Below the pieces are notes generated by a model, which saw nothing but the letters and a program-made list of their open reading frames with translations, searched no databases and was not told the origin of the DNA. A program made the translations under genes and the position numbers. A DNA stretch of 24,499 nt from Chrysochromulina tobinii (lineage: Eukaryota; Haptophyta; Prymnesiales; Chrysochromulinaceae): positions 1 to 24,499 of the forward strand of contig JWZX01003098.1 in the NCBI GenBank assembly GCA_001275005.1, written 5' to 3'. How positions within the stretch are numbered: the first letter of the stretch is position 1; each line of letters starts with the position of its first letter. Shown here piece after piece: positions 16,701 to 24,499 of the stretch.

Positions 16701-17460
16701 TGGTGTTGCTAAACGCGTAAGCTCTGTCGTCTGTGAGCTGAAAAGCCACGAAATGAAGGAGCTGCGTCTGGTGAGTTGTAGCGATGTTTGACAGGTTCGA
16801 AGCTCTAGTTGGCGGCGTCATTGTGATTATTTACACAAGTCACAGCGGCCCGGCCGTTCTTCAACTTCATTCGCATTAGCCATTTCTCGCTGACCATTCG
16901 AGATCTGACCGTGACGTCACACGGCGCGCATTCGACTCCGGGACCTCACAAATTTGCTCAACGCATACTTGTGACTTCCGCATGGGCAATCAGAAAGGTA
17001 GCTGGTAGGTGGTAGGCGCTAGCCCATACCCTACGGCGGCTGCCTCGCAGCTCGCTGTTCCTGTCCCACTGTTGCTGTCCCGCCTGCTGCTGTCGAACGT
17101 CCTCCGGAAGGCCACAGAGAGTTGCCACAAAGTCTCGGTGATAGCGAGGGCGATGGCGAAGGCAGCCATCGGTGAGAGCGGCGTGGCGCAGTCGACTGTG
17201 AAGAGGTGGTCGTTGAGTTTCCCCATTTGGAATGTGGGCGCCGTGTCGGGCGTCGTGTCAACAGGACCCCAGCGCCGCGCGCAGCAGCGCCGCCGCCACC
17301 GCCGCCGCCGCTGCTGCTGTTGCGCCAACGTGGGACTGGGGGCATGCTGCGTTTGACCTGACTACGTGAAGATCGTACTTCTGCATGCTACTACGACCCA
17401 TCGGAGCGCTGCGCGTGTGGTTGCATCGTGCTATCCGCCAGCTCTCCTCGTCTCTCGTCG
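16701..17460. other. region between converging genes
   Basis: This is 760 bp between the SGNH-like gene (+) and the coiled-coil gene (-). Apart from the weak small frame at 16990-17226 it shows a less GC-rich 3' flank near 16700-16990 and CGCCGC/CTGCTG repeats near 17277-17323. Nothing else was supported. Confidence 0.4.
16990..17226 (-). CDS. small hypothetical single-pass protein (78 aa)
   Basis: This is an ATG-initiated frame on the minus strand between two convergent genes. Residues 1-15 are polar (MGKLNDHLFTVDCAT), about 18-38 are hydrophobic (PMAAFAIALAIT then TLWQLSV), and the tail is Arg/Ser/Gly-rich. C-rich third codon positions in the first 45 codons look coding. The frame also continues upstream of the ATG into a Gln/Arg-rich stretch, so the start is uncertain and it may be one exon of a larger gene. 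I do not recognise it; the alternative is a chance frame. Confidence 0.3.
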   Translation of the reverse strand: MGKLNDHLFTVDCATPLSPMAAFAIALAITETLWQLSVAFRRTFDSSRRDSNSGTGTASCEAAAVGYGLAPTTYQLPF

Positions 17461-18978
17461 TCAGTCCTCGCCTAGCAGCTCCTCTTCAAATTGCCGGCGC
17501 GCGTCCGCGACCGCCTTCGCCTGCTGCACGGCAGCGGCCTCGAGGACACGTTTGAGGGCCTTCTCCGCCTCGGCCGCTGTGCTGCGCAGCGCCGCGCGCT
17601 TCTCCCGCTCCGCCGCCTTCTGCGCCGCGTCCACCGCGGCCGTCACCTTCGCCTCGAGCTCCCTCCCTGCCTCCTCGCGCGCCCCCCGCACCGCCTCTAC
17701 GCGGACCGTATTGAGCTCCGCCGCGTGCTCTGCGCGCAGTGCGCCGAGCGCCGCCGCGTGCGAGGACTCGAGCTCGCGCCGGGCGGCCGCGTGTCGCTCG
17801 TCGGCCGCGGCGAGGCGCTCGTCGGCCCGCCGGTGGGCCTCCTGCTCGCGATCGGCCGCCTCGGTACGCAGCTGCTGCCGCTCCACCTCGAAGCTCGCCC
17901 GAAGCGCATCGAGCGCCTGCCTATGCTCCTTGGCGAGCTCCGATCTCGCGGCGGCCACCGCCATCTCCTTGAGCTGCTCGGCCTCGGAGAGGGTCTGCTT
18001 CACGGACAGCTCCACCTTGCTCGACGCCTGGCGGCGCGCGAGGCGCTCGGCAGCCGCAGCGCGCTCTCGCTCCTCCTCGACGCTCTTCTCCGCGAGTAAC
18101 TCCGCTGCCTTGACCTTCTCGCGCGCCGTCTTGAGCGCCTCGCTCACCGCCGCGTCCTTGGCGCGCTGCACGCGCCGGATGGCGGCCTCCTTGTCCCGAT
18201 GGGCCGCCTCGAGCCGTGCCTCCGCCTCTGCATGCAGCCGCTCCGCCTCCTTACGCCACTCCGCCTCGCGCGCCTTCTCCGACGCCTCGACTGCCCGGCT
18301 CACCGCCTGCTGCCGCTCGCGAGCTGCCTCGCGGTGCAGCTTGTCGCGCTCCCGCGCCGCGTGCTCCTCGGCACGCGCGGTCGCCTCGGCGGCCGCCGCC
18401 TCGCGCTCGTCCGCGAGCCGCGCGAGCGCCGCGCGCAAGTCCTCTTCGTGCTTCGCGCGCGCCGCGCCCACCGCCGCGTCGACCGCCCGTTGGCGCTCCA
18501 TGGCAGCGCCGCGCATCGCCTTGCGCACGGCGCGCTCGATCTGTATGGCCTGTTCGTTACCGGGCAGCGATGGGCCGTCGCCGGCGGCCTCCGGCGTCGC
18601 CGGCGTCGCCGGCGCCCTCGAGGACGGCGATGACGGCGCCGAGCGGGACGGCGGCTGCACGCCAAAGAGCGCCGTATAGAGCGCGGCCTGCGAGTCCGAG
18701 AGCGGCGGGCGAGCTGTTGTGGGCGAGTGCGGCCGCGGCAGCTGCGGCGGCGGCCCCGCCGCCGGCGGTCCCTGGGGTGGCAGGCCATGCTGATGGCGGC
18801 TCGACGAGGCGGACGACAACGCGCTGCCGTCACCTTCCAGGCGGCTCGCGCTGCGGCTGCTTTCGCGGCTGCTCGCGACGCCACGGCTGCTCGCCACGGC
18901 AGCCTGCCGGCGATAGTCGGGAATCTGATGCTCGGTCACCGAGCCGTGGTAATTCCAATCACGCGAGGCTCGCGACAT
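17461..18978 (-). CDS. coiled-coil protein with disordered N-terminus
   Basis: This is 505 residues from the ATG at 18978, with no intron. Residues 1-140 are Ser/Pro/Arg/Ala-rich and look disordered, including runs such as PPQGPPAAGPPPQLPRP. From about 145 to the end the sequence is an almost unbroken heptad-like helix rich in Ala, Glu, Arg and Lys, predicted to form a long coiled coil, ending LLGED. No membrane segment or catalytic motif was seen. Such proteins are often cytoskeletal, ciliary or scaffold components, but nothing here decides between them. The gene shares a 160-bp divergent promoter region with the plus-strand gene at 19139. Opposite-strand frames over it are shadows of its GC-rich codons. 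Confidence 0.75.
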   Translation of the reverse strand: MSRASRDWNYHGSVTEHQIPDYRRQAAVASSRGVASSRESSRSASRLEGDGSALSSASSSRHQHGLPPQGPPAAGPPPQLPRPHSPTTARPPLSDSQAALYTALFGVQPPSRSAPSSPSSRAPATPATPEAAGDGPSLPGNEQAIQIERAVRKAMRGAAMERQRAVDAAVGAARAKHEEDLRAALARLADEREAAAAEATARAEEHAARERDKLHREAARERQQAVSRAVEASEKAREAEWRKEAERLHAEAEARLEAAHRDKEAAIRRVQRAKDAAVSEALKTAREKVKAAELLAEKSVEEERERAAAAERLARRQASSKVELSVKQTLSEAEQLKEMAVAAARSELAKEHRQALDALRASFEVERQQLRTEAADREQEAHRRADERLAAADERHAAARRELESSHAAALGALRAEHAAELNTVRVEAVRGAREEAGRELEAKVTAAVDAAQKAAEREKRAALRSTAAEAEKALKRVLEAAAVQQAKAVADARRQFEEELLGED

Positions 18979-19036
18979 GTGTGGACGTTGGCGCGGAAAA
19001 TCTTTTGTATCACACTTTTGTTCGTGAAATCAAGAT

Positions 19037-19056
19037 GTGTCGTCTCTCGACGACAC
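19037..19056. promoter_or_regulatory. perfect hairpin in divergent promoter
   Basis: GTGTCGTC and GACGACAC form an 8-bp perfect stem with a TCTC loop. It sits midway between the starts at 18978 (-) and 19139 (+). It could be a dimeric factor site or an RNA hairpin in a 5' UTR; only the symmetry is seen. Confidence 0.45.
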
Positions 19057-19138
19057 GACCCGTGGCTCGGCGACTCAGCGTTTGAGTAGCGCTGCGGCTG
19101 GGATTTGAATCGTTTATTCCTGTGAACGCTTACAGAAA

Positions 19139-21298
19139 ATGCTCGACTGCGCTTGCGCTCCACCGTGCCGCTTCCCGCCACCGAAGCGCCGCCGCCGCCA
19201 ATCGCATTCTGCGCCGGTGCCTCAGTACCTGCTGGACGTGGAGAGCTGGACGTGCAGCGCTGCGGATTCCGCGGACGCCACCTCCGCTGCTGCCGCCTCC
19301 GCTGAGCCGGTCGCCTTTGTTCTCGAGCGGCTGCCGCACATCCGGTGCTTCTCGCTCTCGGCTTGGGGCAGGGGCGGCACGCGTCTCGTGCACGCCGAGG
19401 CATCGACACATGGCAGCGTCGTCGTGCTCAGCTGCTGGCTTGCGAGCAGCGCAGCCGCTGAAGACGAGGTGCCTCGCACGTGCTGCCTGCGGCTTGACGT
19501 TGGCGAGCCGCTCGACATTAGTCCACACGCGACGGCGCTGTCGTGCACGGTGAGCGATGGGTACGCGTACGTACGGCTGCCGCTCGCGCCCGAGGCGGCG
19601 CGCACCGCCGGCCGCGCCCAGCCTTCGGTGTGCGAGGCTGGCAGATCCGCCGGTGGCGCGCTTCTCTTGGATGCGGCACTCGACGACGGGCGCGCGTCGC
19701 AGCAGCTGCGCGAGGAGGCGGGGCTGTACTACCGTGCGGCGGTGCAGCGTCGGCGCGAGCGCGCCGTCCTCCGCCACGTCGCGCTCGCGTGCCGCCACTG
19801 CGATGCGCCGCCGCTGCTCTGGCTGGCGGAGGCTCGCTCGTTGCCCGACGTCGACGTGTCCGCGTTGGTTGATTTCATGCAGTGTTGCGAGGAGATGGAC
19901 TTCGATTGGCGGTGCGTCTTCCCACCGGAGGCCCCGTCGGAGGCGACCGAGGCCACCGTCGCGCCCATCCTCGAAGTCGACGCTCTGGTCGCGGAGGTCG
20001 CGGCGGCGGAGGAGGTCGTGGCGGCGGCGGCGGAGGTCGTGGCGTCGGCGACGGAGGTCGTGGCGGCGACGGAGGCGGCGGCGCACACCGGCCAGGCGGC
20101 GGGCGCGGGGCTGGAGCCGATGTGCACAGAGCCCGTGGCCACGGTGCCATCAGGCAGCGGCGGCGCTGTCTGCTATCTCGGAACACATACACTCCACCTA
20201 CCCGCACCGCCGCCGCCGCCGTCCGCCGCCGCCGTCGACGTCGACAGCCGCTTTGACGAACCTGCATGCTATCGGCACGCGGCGGGGTCTCAAGTCGCGT
20301 CGACTTGGGCGCCGCTCAGGTGCAGCCGTTGCTTTGCCACGCTCGGGGCGACGCGTCTCGACGGCGAGAGTGTATCTCGTCTCGACGGCGAGAGTGTATC
20401 TCGTCTCGACGGCGAGAGTGTATCTCGTCGCGACGGCGAGAGTGTATCTCGTCTCCACGTCATGACCTTCGGTGGCACTTGCAGCATGAGCGATGAGGGC
20501 GGCTCGCTGAGTGCCCTGGCCGCTCCGGGCTCCGTCGCGTCTGATGGCCCATCGCTCCTCGTCCCTCGTCGGCGGCCTGTGCCGCTCTGGTTCGACGACC
20601 GCGCGCCGCCTGAGCTCGACTGCCAGATCCAGCTCCTCAAGCACGCCCTCCGATGCGAGAGACGCGTCGCCCAGGCTGGTGCAGAGGCTGGTGCAGAGGC
20701 TGGTGCAGAGGCTGGTGGCGACGGGGGCGACGTGGGCGGTGGCGCCTCGGCTGGGGACGCCTATGACGAGGACGACCACGACACCGACCTCTTCGGATGC
20801 TACAGCGCGGGCGCCGTGTTGGCAGATCACATCCTTCGCACACTGGAAGATGAGGTGACGTGTGCACCCATCCGCCGCTTTGCCGTCGCCGCGAGTGCAA
20901 CCGACCTGTCGCCCACCATACACATCGTGCTGCTCAGTGCCTACGTCACCCTCGCGACCAACCTGGCGGCAGCCCCAGGTGCGTCAAGGCGTTGCTCGGG
21001 CCTACTCGCCACCGGCGCCCGAGACGGCGCCCGGGGCGGCGCCCGAGGCGGCGCCCGTGTGTCCGATGCGATCAAGGTCCTGTATGCCGTCGGGCCCGCG
21101 ACGGCCCGCGAGAGTGCCGCGCTGGCCGGCCTCAGCGGCGGCGGCGCGGCGGCGGCGATGCTCGTGCTCCCTGAAGCCGAGGAGCGTCGTGCCGTGCTCG
21201 AGGCGCTGCAGGCGAGCACGGCCATGCTCCCGCCCGTCGCGCGGGCGGTGGGTGCGCTCAGCGTGGGCTATCTGCCCGTGGCGCCGACGTGGGATTGA
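19139..21298 (+). CDS. probable HECT_2 (UBE3D-like) E2-binding protein
   Basis: This is 719 residues from the ATG at 19139. Two CxxC pairs (218/221 in CRHC and 395/398 in CSRC, after WAPL) could bind a zinc ion. The C-terminal part resembles the UBE3D/HECT_2 family: after a variable acidic stretch come a helical segment (LFGCYSAGAVLADHIL), a hydrophobic strand (TIHIVLLSAYVTLATNLA), SDAIKVLYA (642-650), and a closing LVLPEAEERRAVLEAL with an STAMLPP stretch. UBE3D-type proteins bind E2 enzymes in ubiquitin transfer. The match is by memory of family shape and is tentative. The protein is enlarged by low-complexity inserts: EVVAAA-type repeats (about 285-312), four RLDGESVS repeats (406-437) and an AGAE repeat. 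CAG|GTGCGT at 20982 looks like a splice donor, but the frame stays open. Confidence 0.65.
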   Translation: MLDCACAPPCRFPPPKRRRRQSHSAPVPQYLLDVESWTCSAADSADATSAAAASAEPVAFVLERLPHIRCFSLSAWGRGGTRLVHAEASTHGSVVVLSCWLASSAAAEDEVPRTCCLRLDVGEPLDISPHATALSCTVSDGYAYVRLPLAPEAARTAGRAQPSVCEAGRSAGGALLLDAALDDGRASQQLREEAGLYYRAAVQRRRERAVLRHVALACRHCDAPPLLWLAEARSLPDVDVSALVDFMQCCEEMDFDWRCVFPPEAPSEATEATVAPILEVDALVAEVAAAEEVVAAAAEVVASATEVVAATEAAAHTGQAAGAGLEPMCTEPVATVPSGSGGAVCYLGTHTLHLPAPPPPPSAAAVDVDSRFDEPACYRHAAGSQVASTWAPLRCSRCFATLGATRLDGESVSRLDGESVSRLDGESVSRRDGESVSRLHVMTFGGTCSMSDEGGSLSALAAPGSVASDGPSLLVPRRRPVPLWFDDRAPPELDCQIQLLKHALRCERRVAQAGAEAGAEAGAEAGGDGGDVGGGASAGDAYDEDDHDTDLFGCYSAGAVLADHILRTLEDEVTCAPIRRFAVAASATDLSPTIHIVLLSAYVTLATNLAAAPGASRRCSGLLATGARDGARGGARGGARVSDAIKVLYAVGPATARESAALAGLSGGGAAAAMLVLPEAEERRAVLEALQASTAMLPPVARAVGALSVGYLPVAPTWD
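20354..20449 (+). repeat. 24-bp in-frame minisatellite (RLDGESVS x4)
   Basis: Four tandem 24-bp units, the fourth with one change (R for L), encode RLDGESVS. They sit right after the second CxxC motif. Near-identity between units means recent expansion; copy number probably varies between strains. Confidence 0.9.
20675..20710 (+). repeat. 12-bp in-frame repeat (AGAE x3)
   Basis: Three exact GCTGGTGCAGAG units and a partial fourth encode AGAE repeats in the same protein as the RLDGESVS array. Confidence 0.85.
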
Positions 21299-21787
21299 AC
21301 GGAAGATATGCCGGCTGAGGACGTCTGCCAGGTGGCTCAACTTGAGCTGTGTCGGTACCGGCGATGCGGGCTCCACGCCTGCGTCCGGGCTGAGTGTACG
21401 GGTGTTCACGTTTTACACAAACAGAGTACACTTCGTTTCTCGTAGTTGCGTGATTACGGTGAACTCCGAAAGCGGAACGTCTACCGCCCCCGCTCGCCCT
21501 GTCGCCGCGACGACGTGTCGAGACGACGTGCAGCTGCACGACACGCATTCGTCGCGAATCCGGACATGTTGAGATCCGCTCGGTTCGCATGCCTCATCGG
21601 ACAAGAGACATGACTCATGGCAGATGTGCTCCTGTTCGTATGGATATGCACGCCGCCGCTCATTTCATCTCTCAGCAGTCAGCTACCAACGGCCTTACTC
21701 ATGTTGGATCCCAACGTACTAGAATGCACATGCGAGCATGCACATGCCCCCGTGTGAACGCGCCCGTGTGAACACGCCACTCGCGCG
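21299..21787. other. convergent intergenic region with palindromes
   Basis: This is 489 bp between converging genes. GCTCAACTTGAGC (21335-21347) is a 13-bp palindrome 37 bp after the upstream stop. CGTGCAGCTGCACG (21527-21540) is a 14-bp perfect palindrome inside a CGACG-rich stretch. The base composition is lower in GC than in the genes. No gene was supported. Confidence 0.5.
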
Positions 21788-24499
21788 TCACCATGCCGCC
21801 TTCAGCCCGTCGTGCGTCGCATCATGCGTCGCGATCGCCTCCTCGAGGCGCGCCACCAGCTCCCCCTTCTTGCCCTGCGTCGGCAACCCGCGCTTCGCGA
21901 GCTCAGCACGGAGATCCGTAACCGTCAGGCTCTGCGGCATGACCGTGGTTCGCACCGCCGCCGCCGCCGCCGCCGTCGCCGCCGCTCCCGCCTCCGCCTC
22001 CTTCTCGGCTCGCAGCTCACGCAGCTCGCGCTCGCACGTGGCCAGCGCCGAGCGCGTGTCGCTCAGCGTCGCGCGCGTCGTCTCGAGCGCCCCCTCCGTC
22101 GCCTCGAGCGCGCCGAGCGTCGTCTTGAGCGCCCCTTCGGCCGTCTCGGCCCGCTGGAGCGCCGCCTCGCACCTGTGGGGAGACGAGGGCGCCGTGGTGA
22201 GCACTTGCATGCCAGGCGCAGCCCGCTGGAGCGCCGCCTCGCACCTGGCGAGCAGCTCGGTCCGCTCGGCGCGCGCCTGATCGCGCTCCGCACGCGCCGT
22301 CGCGAGCGCGGCCTCGAGCCCGAGGGCCTTCGTGTACGCATTCGACTTGTCCGCGAGCGCGCGCGCCATCTCGAGCGCCGCAGCTACCGCGGAGCTCTGC
22401 GCCTCGGCGGCCAGGGCAGACGAAGCGTCGCGGGCCTCGAGTGCTCGGCTTTTGGCCTCCTCGATCTCGCGAATCTCGCGCGTCTTGACCTCCTCCACGC
22501 GATCTCGGGCCTCGAGAGCGCGCGCTAACTCTTTGGCGGCTTCGACGGCCGATTGGGTCGCCGTGCCTGCCCACACGGAGGCAATCAGTGGCAATCAGAG
22601 GCAATCAAACGCAATCCAATCATTCGATGGCTGATTGGGTCGCCGTGCCTGCCCACACGGAGGCAATCAGAGGCAATCAGAGGCAATCAGAGGCAATCAA
22701 ACGCAATCCAATCATTCGATGGCTGATAGGGTCGCCGTGCCTGCCCACACGCTCGATGCGTCGCGTTGTTCGTAGGCGTCGGCCGCGGCTGCGAGGGCGC
22801 TGGCCTTCTCCGCGAGGGCACGCGCCTTTTCGTCCTCGGCGGCGCGTACCGCCGCCTCCTTCTCCGCCTGCGCCGTCGCCGCCTCCGCCTCCGCCCTCTG
22901 CCGCTCCTCTGCTGCGCGTGCCGCCGCCGCCTCGGCCGACGCCGCACGCGCTGCGGATGCGTCACGCGCCGCGAGCGCGCGGGTCGCCTCGCCCTGCGCC
23001 CTCCCCGCCACCTCCTGCGCCGCACGTACGGCCGCCTCCTTCTCCTCGGTCGCTCGGCGCGCTCTCGCCGTGGCGCTCGCCGCCGACGCCTCCGCCGATG
23101 CCGCCCGGGACGATGCCTGATCGCGCGCCGCGGCCGCCTGCGCCGCTTGCTCGCGCGCACTCGCCGCGATCAGGTTCGCCTCGCGGATCTTTGCGAGCTT
23201 CTCCTCATTCGCGGACTGTACCGCCGCCTCGCGCTCGGCATTCGCTGCCTGTGCACGGGCGGCTGCCTCGAGAGCCTCTCGCTCAGCCTCGACGGCGCGT
23301 TGGAGGGAGGCGTCGCGCTCCGCCTGCGCCTGAGCCTTGAGCTGCAGCGCCGAGCTCACCTCCACCTGCGCGGCCTCCACCGCGGCCGCCTTTTCGCGCG
23401 TCGCGCGTTGAGCCTGATTGTCGGCCTTGCGCGCCGCTAGCTCGGCCGCCGCCGCCGCGCGCCGCGCCTCGTCGCGCACCTTGAGCGCTTGGGTTGCCTC
23501 CTGCCGCGCGGCAGTCGCCCCCGCTTGGGTCGCCTTGAGCTTCTGCTCGGTGAGCTCCAGAGCGGCCGCGGCTTCCCTGGCCGTCATCTCGGCCACTGCG
23601 CGTGCCGCGTCGGCCGCCGCCGCGCGCGCGGCCTCGGCGGCCGCCTGCTTGTCGGACACGTCGCGCGCCTCGGCCGCAGCTGCCGCCTGTGCCCGTGCCA
23701 CAGCCGCCTCCTTGGCTTCCAACTCGGCGATGGCTTGGGCCTCGGCCGCCGCCTTGGCAGCCGCAGCCGCCTCCACCTGCGCCGCGGCAGCCGCCGCCGC
23801 CTCGGCCGCCGCACGCTCCTCCGCACTGGCCGCGTCCCGCGTCTGCTTCTGCAGCTCCATCTCCTTCCTCCGGAGGTCATTCTGCGCAAACTCGAGCGCG
23901 TTGTCCAGCTCCGACACCCGCTCCGCCGCGAACTGGATGCCCTCGCTCAGCTCCGCCTTGGCGTCGGCGAGCTCCTTGCGCGTCTTATCGAGCGAGATGG
24001 ACGCCGCCACGGCGCTCGCGTCGCTCTGAGCAGCCACTCGCAGCGCCGCCTCGCGCGCCGCCGTCGCCTGCGCCACCTCAGATCGCGCCTGCGCCACCGC
24101 CGCCTCCTTCTCCGCCCTCGCCTGCTCCGCCGCCGCTGCCTCCGTCTCCGCAGCAGCAACCGCCTCGGCCGCCGTCTGGGCAGACTTGGCAGCCGCCGCC
24201 TCGGCCGCCGCGGCCGCCTCGGCTTCCGCCTGCGCTTTGGCCTCCGCCTCGGCCGCGGCCGCCTTTGCCGCCTCCGCCTCCGCCTCCGCCCTCGACGTTT
24301 GCGAGGTGGCGGCCCGGATCGCAGCCTCCCTCTCCGCTCGCTCCTTGACAATCGCTGCCTCCGCCGCCTCCCGCACCCGGCGCGCCTCAGCCGCCGCGGC
24401 ATCGCGCTCGGCTTGGGACAGAGCGCGTTCCTGGACGATCGCCGCCTCCGCCGCCTCCGCCGCCCGGCGCGCCTCCATCGCCGTCGCGTCGCGCTCCGC
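21788..24499 (-). CDS. long coiled-coil protein with C-terminal SAP domain (5' partial)
   Basis: The exons (minus) are 24499-22741, 22566-22245 and 22172-21788. The frame is open to the window edge, so the 5' end is missing; about 821 residues are present. Most is Ala/Glu/Arg-rich heptad sequence with few prolines, a very long predicted coiled coil (AEREAAV- and AAAEA-type repeats). The last 45 residues hold a SAP motif (LTVTDLRAELAKRGLPTQG followed by KKGELVARLEEAI), a two-helix DNA-binding module, so a chromatin or nuclear-scaffold role is plausible. Exon junctions read VWAG|TATQSAVEAAKE and LLAR|CEAALQRAETAEG. The second intron is a multiple of three without stops, so unspliced reading would add 24 residues and a false CEAALQRA duplication. 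Confidence 0.85.
22173..22244 (-). other. SAP-gene intron B, introner-like, 72 nt
   Basis: This is a GT-AG, phase-2 intron (GCCAG|GTGCGAGG donor, CCCCACAG|GTGCGAGG acceptor). The 27-nt segments 22221-22247 and 22149-22175 are identical, one at each border. Between them, 22188-22212 is the 25-nt core shared with LRR-gene intron 1. The length is divisible by three and there is no stop, so gene finders will tend to read it as coding. Confidence 0.9.
22567..22740 (-). other. SAP-gene intron A, GC-AG with triplicated border
   Basis: This is a 174-nt, phase-1 intron. GTCGCCGTGCCTGCCCACAC (plus strand) occurs three times, at 22557-22576, 22639-22658 and 22731-22750. The outer two are the acceptor and donor borders, each reading GGGCAG|GCACGG on the coding strand; the middle copy carries the same juxtaposed AG|GC. 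The segments between are CTGATTGCCT decamers plus a shared CGAATGATTGGATTGCG-type piece. Confidence 0.9.

Noticed and set aside
17366-18679. 437-codon plus-strand Ser/Ala/Arg frame
   Set aside because: It is antisense to the coiled-coil gene; the composition is what complementing Ala/Glu/Arg codons gives.
20982-21080. possible intron after CAG|GTGCGT in the HECT_2-like gene
   Set aside because: The frame stays open, there is no pyrimidine-rich acceptor and no border duplication; kept as coding but worth an RNA check.
22766-24348. several plus-strand Leu/Arg- and Pro/Arg-rich frames
   Set aside because: They are antisense to the SAP/coiled-coil gene; the extreme GC and Ala/Glu repeat leave all frames open.

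Overview
This window is nuclear DNA from a GC-rich, compact eukaryotic genome, most likely a microalga. A haptophyte such as Emiliania/Gephyrocapsa is the best guess, but that is inference. The supporting observations are: spliced genes with both GT-AG and GC-AG introns, short gaps between genes on both strands, strong G/C at third codon positions, long polyproline and Ala/Glu-rich coiled-coil proteins, and eukaryotic domain types (SAP, 2OG dioxygenase, VTT/DedA with a plastid-like leader, EF-hands, LRR). No rRNA, tRNA, transposase or CRISPR was recognised.

Layout, left to right: an EF-hand membrane protein with a disturbed start codon (197-1075, +); a type I membrane protein with His-rich motifs (1359-3347, +); a small hypothetical gene (3610-3945, -); a two-exon unknown gene (4156-5435, +); a membrane-anchored 2OG-Fe(II) dioxygenase-like protein (5537-6880, +); an HPP-family membrane protein fused to an EF-hand pair (7325-8254, +); a four-exon leucine-rich-repeat gene (8401-10886, +); a Cys-rich/polyproline single-pass membrane protein (11225-12166, -); a three-exon VTT/DedA-family protein with a coiled-coil tail (12426-14552, -); an SGNH-hydrolase-like protein (15129-16700, +); a weak small hypothetical gene (16990-17226, -); a coiled-coil protein (17461-18978, -); a probable HECT_2/UBE3D-like protein (19139-21298, +); and a very long coiled-coil protein with a C-terminal SAP domain (21788 to beyond the right edge, -). 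The genes do not form an evident pathway. Two of them are predicted Ca2+-binding membrane proteins.

The most interesting content is in the introns. Eight introns can be placed by reading frame. (1) Five of them, in four genes on both strands, carry tandem decamer arrays oriented to the coding strand with the core CTGA(T/G)TGC; the CTGAT part resembles a branch-point consensus. (2) Five are bounded by direct duplications of the adjoining exon, 16-27 nt long, so that the donor lies in one copy and the acceptor at the same place in the other (typically CAG|GC or CAG|GT). (3) Two introns in unrelated genes on opposite strands share an exact 25-nt core plus a near-identical acceptor, as expected of an introner-like element. 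Together these suggest recent and continuing intron creation by local duplication and/or element insertion. Short in-frame tandem duplications inside several coding regions may be the same process without splicing.
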